Positions 58,587 through 64,000 of a stretch of 64,000 nt of DNA are shown here, in pieces. The position numbers were made by a program, and so were the translations under genes. This DNA comes from Pseudomonas serboccidentalis (lineage in GTDB: Bacteria; Pseudomonadota; Gammaproteobacteria; Pseudomonadales; Pseudomonadaceae): assembly GCF_028830055.1 (NCBI RefSeq), contig NZ_CP101655.1:5475976-5539975 (forward strand). The letters are read 5' to 3'. Each line of letters opens with the position of its first letter. Position 1 is the first letter of the stretch. The notes under the pieces were generated by a model. It was not told where the DNA came from. It saw only the letters and a program-made list of their open reading frames with translations, and did no database searches.

Positions 58587-60764
58587 TTAGTTAATGTTGG
58601 TTGGTGGCTCTCTATTAACTTTTCTGAACGTTAAAGAAATTCGACGCCCTCGTACACTGTCCTGCTCGTTTTTGCGTTGTGGTATTTCATGTGACCACTC
58701 ATATCGGGCTGGTCCATCCATTGAGACTGCACTTCGTTGAGCAAGGCGAGTCTCAAATTTATCATTGCCTGATCTGAAAATCATTTGCCATGTTTCGCAT
58801 AGACTGATGGTCACAATAGGACCGCGGAAGCAGTCGGGGCAATCAATGTGCTTACTAATTCCCTGGTTTCCTACGTACTCATTAACGATCACTTGATCGG
58901 GTAATTCCTTCACCATGCCGAGGTCGAATAAGCGCTGCCCCAAAGTTTGCGCCCACGTTGGTAAAGGCCCTAGATACGAGGCAGAGTCAACCTTGCGAAG
59001 CTTGTAATTGTATTTCCAACCATAGTGCTGGACTCTACGTTTCAAGTCAGATAACCAATCACCCAGCTCGACCCACTCCAGCAAGCGAATCTCTTCTTCT
59101 TTGGTTATGAAATCACGCATAACCTTGAGACCTTTCGGTGCGAGTGGCTCGGTCACTATCTCCGGGGCAACCATTTCGCGTGGCGGGAGAGGAAGTTTTT
59201 GCGCGATACTTCCAGTTGCCAACCATTTTTTGAAAATGCCTGAGTCAAATCGATCGACTTGTTCGGCACCCTCAGCCAGATCGAAATAGAGATCGCCCGT
59301 TACATTGAGTTGACGGGCGCTTTGATCAATTTCAATGTGCCCAGGGCCCGATAGTTGAATAGTACTATTTTGGATTCGCAAAGTAGGGCGAATGGCGCTG
59401 GGGAAGAGACTTCGGGCAATCTCGATAGCTTTTTCCAGAACAGCAGGGTTTTCGAAGCTTGCGTTAAACCAGGTTCCACGCTTGCCTAACGGACGTTCAG
59501 CCCAGGTTATATCGCAGTTCAAAAGTTCGATTTGACCTTGAGCATTTTTCCAACTCAGTGCACCGAGCGGATTCCCAGGCCATTGAGGAGCAGGAGCCTT
59601 TTGGGTAGATCTCAGTTGCCACGTGATCAAGGCTAGAAGTCGACTTGATTCAGTAAGTCCTCTGAAACGCAGCTCAAGATTTCGATAACCTGTGACCAGC
59701 CCGCTCAGTATGGCACCCGACCACCAGATAGCAGGGGGTAAGGCGGGCATATCGTTTTTCCAGGTGATGAACTGGTCAGGTTTTGGGCGCAACAGAATCA
59801 GCTGTAGCACCAAGCCTACCGGGTCATAGTCGCCTCTTTCTTTTTGCACGATCTGTTTGTCTTCCAGAATCGCGCTCGTTTGCAGAAGCAGTTCGTCCAG
59901 CTCGCCAGGTTCAATGGCTGCGCATCGGGCTTTGTCGCATATGGTTTCGAGCAGTTCCGAAGGGCGCCATGCCTCTCGTACATTGACTTCGGAAAATGTC
60001 TCAACCATGGCGCGCCACAAGGCGATTGCCGGTGTCGTAACTGTTGGCTCAGAAGGCTGATGCCATGGCAAATAAGCGAGCCATGGTGCATCAAGGGCAC
60101 CAAGAAGTTCAGAGGGCTGTTGATCTGACAATGAGCTGCAGAGAACATCCAGCCACGGCTCTATGGTGGGGATAGCCCACACCGCCATCGTTGCGGCACC
60201 TCGTAATGCATTCCATCGATCTGGCGGGAATATAGGTGTGCTTGGTGATTTCTTGGGAGGATTAAAAGCCTGAGTGACTTCGTCCACAACGAAAATCGGC
60301 TGTTTTGGCAACGCAAGGTTCGAGAAGCTATGCACCATAGCAATCAAGCGCTCTCTGTCTGATTCAGACTTCACGCAAAATTGACTGACTGCGAACAAAG
60401 GCAGTGCGCTGGGCCAACAGATTTTCTTGTCTATCTTCAGATCGAATGAACCGTTGGCCCACGATCTATTGCGGTATCTCAGCACCTTTATCTGGGGAAG
60501 CCGATCTGGATCGAACCACGCGGTAACGGCGATTCGGTCCTCTGGGAGCTTGAGCTCCAATGGTTGATTTACACCCAGATACAGGGCTTTTTCGTTTGCA
60601 GGCATGCACCATTCGTCGGCCAGAAAACTCAGCCAGGCCCGGTGGTCGAGCGAGAGAGCGAATCCTTTTCTGGGAGGCTGACTTTCAACAGGGCAAGCGT
60701 CGTCCTGCTCGCTTTCAAGGAACAATGGCATCGTTGTCATTGGCGCCTGCGGCTTCGCAATCAT
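58587..60764 (-). CDS. AlkB-type 2OG-Fe(II) dioxygenase fused to a novel N-terminal region
   Basis: A 725-residue protein. The C-terminal 180 residues are an AlkB fold: GLKVMRDFITKEEEIRLLEWV, VNEYVGNQGISKHIDC with iron ligands H639 and D641, YEWSHEIP with H692, and RRISLTFRKV with the 2-oxoglutarate-binding arginines R708 and R714, spaced as in AlkB (R-x5-R). This makes it a probable nucleic-acid dealkylase or hydroxylase. Residues 1-540 match nothing I know, although Trp-rich and WLDVL/WLAYLPW segments suggest a folded recognition domain. The start overlaps the helicase stop by 4 bases; it is last in the operon. Confidence 0.85.
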   Translation of the reverse strand: MIAKPQAPMTTMPLFLESEQDDACPVESQPPRKGFALSLDHRAWLSFLADEWCMPANEKALYLGVNQPLELKLPEDRIAVTAWFDPDRLPQIKVLRYRNRSWANGSFDLKIDKKICWPSALPLFAVSQFCVKSESDRERLIAMVHSFSNLALPKQPIFVVDEVTQAFNPPKKSPSTPIFPPDRWNALRGAATMAVWAIPTIEPWLDVLCSSLSDQQPSELLGALDAPWLAYLPWHQPSEPTVTTPAIALWRAMVETFSEVNVREAWRPSELLETICDKARCAAIEPGELDELLLQTSAILEDKQIVQKERGDYDPVGLVLQLILLRPKPDQFITWKNDMPALPPAIWWSGAILSGLVTGYRNLELRFRGLTESSRLLALITWQLRSTQKAPAPQWPGNPLGALSWKNAQGQIELLNCDITWAERPLGKRGTWFNASFENPAVLEKAIEIARSLFPSAIRPTLRIQNSTIQLSGPGHIEIDQSARQLNVTGDLYFDLAEGAEQVDRFDSGIFKKWLATGSIAQKLPLPPREMVAPEIVTEPLAPKGLKVMRDFITKEEEIRLLEWVELGDWLSDLKRRVQHYGWKYNYKLRKVDSASYLGPLPTWAQTLGQRLFDLGMVKELPDQVIVNEYVGNQGISKHIDCPDCFRGPIVTISLCETWQMIFRSGNDKFETRLAQRSAVSMDGPARYEWSHEIPQRKNEQDSVRGRRISLTFRKVNREPPTNIN

Positions 60765-61855
60765 CTGTTCAGAAGGTTCGGAGCGGGTAATCGGGATAGT
60801 TGCTGCTGAGTCAAAGGAGGCAGGCCGTTGAAAATGGTGAGGTGATCCCGTGCTCGTGCACAGAGCATGTACAGGCGTCTTTGCTCATCGGTGGTTCTTT
60901 CCGGAGTTGAGCGAAAGAGATCTTGCAAGTAGACGGTGTCGAATTCAAGGCCAATCACTGCGAGGCTTGTCAGAACAGTGATTCCGGGCGTCATCAACTT
61001 GATTTGATGCTCGCTGCCTTTGGGCGATTCGTGGGTATATACATCGATCCTTGTATCGGGGGGCAAGGAGGCTCGCAGTTGCGATTGCAGTTCTTGCGCG
61101 TCCCTGACTTTATGTACGATCACACCGATTATGCCACCTCGGTTGCGGTAGCCATTGGCGATCAGATTTACCGCATCTGCCCAATTGGAAATGGGTTCGA
61201 GGCGCGGCACTGAACCACCTCGCCCGCGACGGATAATGCCAGGTGGCAATGTATTGGCGCGATGATGGAAATGCTCAGCGACCCAGGCGATTTCTTCGGT
61301 GTTGCGATGGTTCTCCTTCAGTCGGACCGGCTCAGGCATGGGTGCATTGCGAATATCTTGAATAGAGGCTCGCTGATTGTCCGTAGTCTGATCTTCGTCG
61401 GCAAAAACAGTGACGTTCTTTGCGCCATAACGCACGGCCCATGCATAGAAATCAGCAGGCAGATTTTGGCCTTCGTCAATGATCAGGTGGTCAAGTGTCG
61501 GCTCGACCTTCGCAGCTTCGTATTGCGCCATCACCGCCGGCCAGTCGTACTGAAATCGTTTGACCGGTTGGGGGGCGCGGAAATTGAATCGAGTGAAGAA
61601 GTCTCTGGTAAAAAACGTATTCATTGTGCTGGTAGTCGATCCGCTACCTAGCTGGGCAGCAAGCGCGGCGAGCATCCTGTTTTTGGTAATCAACACCGCA
61701 CCGCGTTTCAAAGTTCTCAAATATTGAGTGCGGTGAACGGCCATCGTGGTTTTTCCCGAACCCGGAGGCCCCAGGACGAACAGGTTTTTATCCGGCGGCG
61801 CATCGTAAATCTGCATCTGTTCGTCGATCAAATCATCTAACAGCGGGAGTTTCAT
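60761..61855 (-). CDS. Compact UvrD/Rep-like SF1 helicase-family ATPase
   Basis: A 364-residue ATPase: Walker A LGPPGSGKTTM (K35), motif II HLIIDEGQNLP, motif III VTVFADEDQTT, motif IV LKENHRNTEEI, and late motifs LTSLAVIGLEFDTVYL and RRLYMLCARARDHLTIF. It is about half the length of UvrD, lacking room for the large 1B/2B insertions, so it may be a DNA or RNA translocase or a signalling ATPase rather than a processive helicase. Twenty bases after the methyltransferase gene and 4-base overlap with the AlkB gene. Confidence 0.88.
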   Translation of the reverse strand: MKLPLLDDLIDEQMQIYDAPPDKNLFVLGPPGSGKTTMAVHRTQYLRTLKRGAVLITKNRMLAALAAQLGSGSTTSTMNTFFTRDFFTRFNFRAPQPVKRFQYDWPAVMAQYEAAKVEPTLDHLIIDEGQNLPADFYAWAVRYGAKNVTVFADEDQTTDNQRASIQDIRNAPMPEPVRLKENHRNTEEIAWVAEHFHHRANTLPPGIIRRGRGGSVPRLEPISNWADAVNLIANGYRNRGGIIGVIVHKVRDAQELQSQLRASLPPDTRIDVYTHESPKGSEHQIKLMTPGITVLTSLAVIGLEFDTVYLQDLFRSTPERTTDEQRRLYMLCARARDHLTIFNGLPPLTQQQLSRLPAPNLLNR

Positions 61856-61875
61856 GAATGTTTATCTCTGCATGT

Positions 61876-62679
61876 TTAGCGTGTCGCACTCTTGAAAAAG
61901 AGGGCGTAATGAAGATCTTTAGGGTTACGCGTGAGCTCAAACAGCTCGACTTTCTCGCGAAAGGACTGAAAACCTCCAGCGATCAGAGAGTCATTGAAGG
62001 CAGGGAATTTTTCCCGGGCTTTTGGGCTTGAGCTGTTGGTATAGAGCACCGCGCATGGACCAGGACCTATGCGCTTGTGAGCGGCAAGGATGTCAGCAAC
62101 CAATTCCTCCGGATCCAGAGTTGGGCTGGCAAGCAGGTACGATGCAACGAAAATAGTGAGTTCACCTCGCACGGCTCCGAAGTCGATATTCGACAGATTG
62201 TCGGTGAACTGAAGGTGCGTTTGAGGGTGCAGGGCGCCTTGGGCCTTTGTGGCCTCCGCCATCTGGTGTCCCAGGGCGAGCATGGATTCATACCGATCCA
62301 CGCCGTAATAACGGAACATCTTTTCTTGTCCCAGCACCGAAGCCAGGGACAGGCCCGCAGTAAATGGGCCGCAGCCGAGATCGACTACCGTCGGGCGGTT
62401 GCTTAAAACCGAGGTTTTGAAGAGCTGATCGAAAGCGCATCTGAGTTCATCCAGATGTCGACTTTGGTTGTACTTTGCATACAGAAGAGCTTTGTCCGGG
62501 CCTGCGAGTTTTTTCTGAGGGGCATCGAAGTCAGCTTGTCCACCTTTAATGACTTCATAAAAAACCGTGTCTCGCGGCCATCCCAAATACGTATTGGCTG
62601 TGGTTCGACAGTCGGCGTTAATTGGGTCGTTGACCACTTGGTCGATTACCCTGTCGAGCCATCCCGGGTATGCAGGCAT
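61876..62679 (-). CDS. SAM-dependent methyltransferase, first gene of operon
   Basis: A 267-residue class I methyltransferase. Start at ATG 62679 (MPAYPGWLDRVIDQVVND), with AAGGA in front; a longer frame to 62754 has no ribosome site. Motif I is VVDLGCGPFTAGLSL (residues 98-112); an acidic residue after YYGVDRYESML fits the ribose-binding position. No DNA-methylase DPPY/NPPF motif is visible, so the substrate may be RNA, protein or a small molecule. It heads the three-gene operon. Confidence 0.8.
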   Translation of the reverse strand: MPAYPGWLDRVIDQVVNDPINADCRTTANTYLGWPRDTVFYEVIKGGQADFDAPQKKLAGPDKALLYAKYNQSRHLDELRCAFDQLFKTSVLSNRPTVVDLGCGPFTAGLSLASVLGQEKMFRYYGVDRYESMLALGHQMAEATKAQGALHPQTHLQFTDNLSNIDFGAVRGELTIFVASYLLASPTLDPEELVADILAAHKRIGPGPCAVLYTNSSSPKAREKFPAFNDSLIAGGFQSFREKVELFELTRNPKDLHYALFFKSATR

Positions 62680-62907
62680 GCACAGTCCTTGTGTTTTTAT
62701 TTGGATCCAATGAAGGGTTGTGGTCAAAGTGCCACTATTTTGTCCATACTTCAACCCCCTCTATCGGAGCATTGCCAGTTCGCTCCGCAAGTGATTTTTC
62801 ACCCGGTGCGGCCCCGGGTCACCCTTACTGTTTCGCAATTGCAGGTGTATCGTATTTGCCTTTTGCGGGCCGCTGGCCCGACGCAGATACGTGAGGTAGT
62901 TGAGTTC

Positions 62908-64000
62908 ATGTCCTTTACCCGTCGCCAAATCCTCGGTGGCCTGGCCGGTCTTGTTGTCGTTGGTGTCGGAGCGGGAGGCGCGTCGCGTTACTGGCTGGGC
63001 AAGGTCGCCGAGGCCGAGGCCGGTCACGACTACGAACTGATCGCCGCGCCGCTGGACGTCGAGCTGGTGCCGGGGCACAAGACCGAGGCCTGGGCGTTCG
63101 GCCCGTCGGCGCCGGGCACCGAGTTGCGCGTGCGTCAGGGCGAATGGCTGCGCGTGCGCTTCATCAACCACTTGCCGGTGGCGACCACCATTCACTGGCA
63201 CGGCATCCGCCTGCCGCTGGAAATGGACGGCGTGCCGTACGTCTCGCAACTGCCGGTATTGCCCGGTGAGTACTTTGATTACAAATTCCGCGTGCCGGAC
63301 GCCGGTAGCTACTGGTATCACCCGCACGTCAGCAGCAGCGAAGAACTGGGGCGTGGGCTAGTCGGGCCGTTGATCGTTGAAGAGCGTGAACCGACCGGTT
63401 TCAAGTATGAAAAGACCCTGAGCCTGAAAAACTGGCACATCGACGAGCAAGGTAATTTCGTCGAATTCAGCATCCCCCGTGAAGCGGCCCGTGGCGGCAC
63501 GGCCGGGCGGCTGTCGACCATCAACGGCGTGCCGTTGCCGGTGATCGAGTTGCCGGCCGGGCAGATCACCCGCGTGCGTCTGCTTAACCTCGACAACACC
63601 CTGACGTACCGCATCAACATTCCTGGCGTCGAAGCGCAGATCTATGCGCTGGACGGCAACCCGGTCGAGCCGCGGCCGCTGGGCAAGGAATACTGGCTGG
63701 GGCCGGGCATGCGCATTTGTCTGGCGATCAAGGCGCCGCCGGCCGGTGAAGAACTGTCGCTGCGTAACGGCCCGGTGCGCCTGGGCACCCTGCGCTCAGT
63801 GGTCAACAACGATGCGCCGACCGAGTGGCCGAAAGCCTTGCCCGCCAACCCGGTGGCCGAGCCGGATCTGGCGAATGCCGAGAAACTCAACTTCAATTTC
63901 GAATGGGTCGGTTCGGTGTCGGTCAACGTCGACAACGGCAAGCCGCCGAGCCTGTGGCAGATCAACGGCAAGGCCTGGGACATCACCGACAAGACTTGCG
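62908..64000 (+). CDS. Tat-exported multicopper oxidase (partial)
   Basis: The first 364 residues of a gene that continues past the right edge. MSFTRRQILGG is a twin-arginine signal followed by a hydrophobic GLAGLVVVGVGAGGA. Copper motifs HWHGIRLP and YWYHPHVSSSEELGRGLVGPLIVEE are present (T2/T3 ligands H-x-H twice); the C-terminal T1 site lies beyond the window. In P. aeruginosa the orthologue follows guaA directly, so the 6.7 kb between them here is an insertion. SD-like GAGG lies just upstream. Confidence 0.93.
   Translation, partial: MSFTRRQILGGLAGLVVVGVGAGGASRYWLGKVAEAEAGHDYELIAAPLDVELVPGHKTEAWAFGPSAPGTELRVRQGEWLRVRFINHLPVATTIHWHGIRLPLEMDGVPYVSQLPVLPGEYFDYKFRVPDAGSYWYHPHVSSSEELGRGLVGPLIVEEREPTGFKYEKTLSLKNWHIDEQGNFVEFSIPREAARGGTAGRLSTINGVPLPVIELPAGQITRVRLLNLDNTLTYRINIPGVEAQIYALDGNPVEPRPLGKEYWLGPGMRICLAIKAPPAGEELSLRNGPVRLGTLRSVVNNDAPTEWPKALPANPVAEPDLANAEKLNFNFEWVGSVSVNVDNGKPPSLWQINGKAWDITDKTC

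Overview
The window is a Pseudomonas chromosome, most likely a member of the P. fluorescens group. The order suhB / trmJ-cysE / iscRSUA-hscBA-fdx-iscX / ndk-rlmN-pilF-rodZ-ispG-hisS-yfgM-bamB / der ... leuA ... xseA ... guaB-guaA ... multicopper oxidase is the standard Pseudomonas core order. The intergenic spaces carry two REP families typical of fluorescent pseudomonads (GTAGGAGCTGCCGAAGGCTG and GTAGGAGTGAGCCTGCTCGC types).

Layout: (a) 0-3.6 kb holds small membrane, secreted and hypothetical genes plus a CPBP-family membrane protease. (b) 3.65-19.06 kb is a 15.4-kb P4-like integrative island in the 3' end of a tRNA-Leu(CAA) gene. It has a tyrosine integrase next to the tRNA, a duplicated tRNA 3' end at the far boundary, an AlpA-type regulator, a TOPRIM/DUF927 primase-helicase in an operon with small DUF3077-type proteins, repeats that look like integrase arm sites and replication iterons, and an MvaT-like silencer. 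Its cargo is AT-rich: a DUF2971 protein with a small partner, and a 1086-residue STAND-like NTPase translationally coupled to a TOPRIM protein. (c) 19.2-24.7 kb is queA-tgt-yajC-secD-secF. (d) 24.8-45.5 kb holds suhB, trmJ-cysE, the complete isc operon, ndk to bamB, der and a transaminase/omega-amidase pair. (e) 45.6-56 kb holds leuA with a short leader peptide, an M23 peptidase, xseA, a LysR/TauE divergent pair and guaBA. (f) 56.1-62.7 kb is a second accessory block, inserted between guaA and a Tat-exported multicopper oxidase. It carries a large TerD-domain protein and a three-gene operon: SAM methyltransferase, compact UvrD-like helicase, and a 725-residue protein ending in an AlkB-type dioxygenase domain.

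The two regions most likely to hold undescribed biology are these. First, the NTPase/TOPRIM pair at 5.97-9.94 kb. Its NTPase has a lysine-less P-loop (GAGGTTLAR), a preceding W..Y..G.P....DK motif, helical repeats and a C-terminal beta module that together resemble human SAMD9/SAMD9L, so I read it as a bacterial SAMD9-like anti-phage candidate. Second, the methyltransferase-helicase-AlkB operon at 58.6-62.7 kb, which I cannot match to any named defence or repair system. Both sit in mobile or accessory positions. Functional claims for them are inference from motifs and context; the housekeeping assignments rest on strong family recognition.
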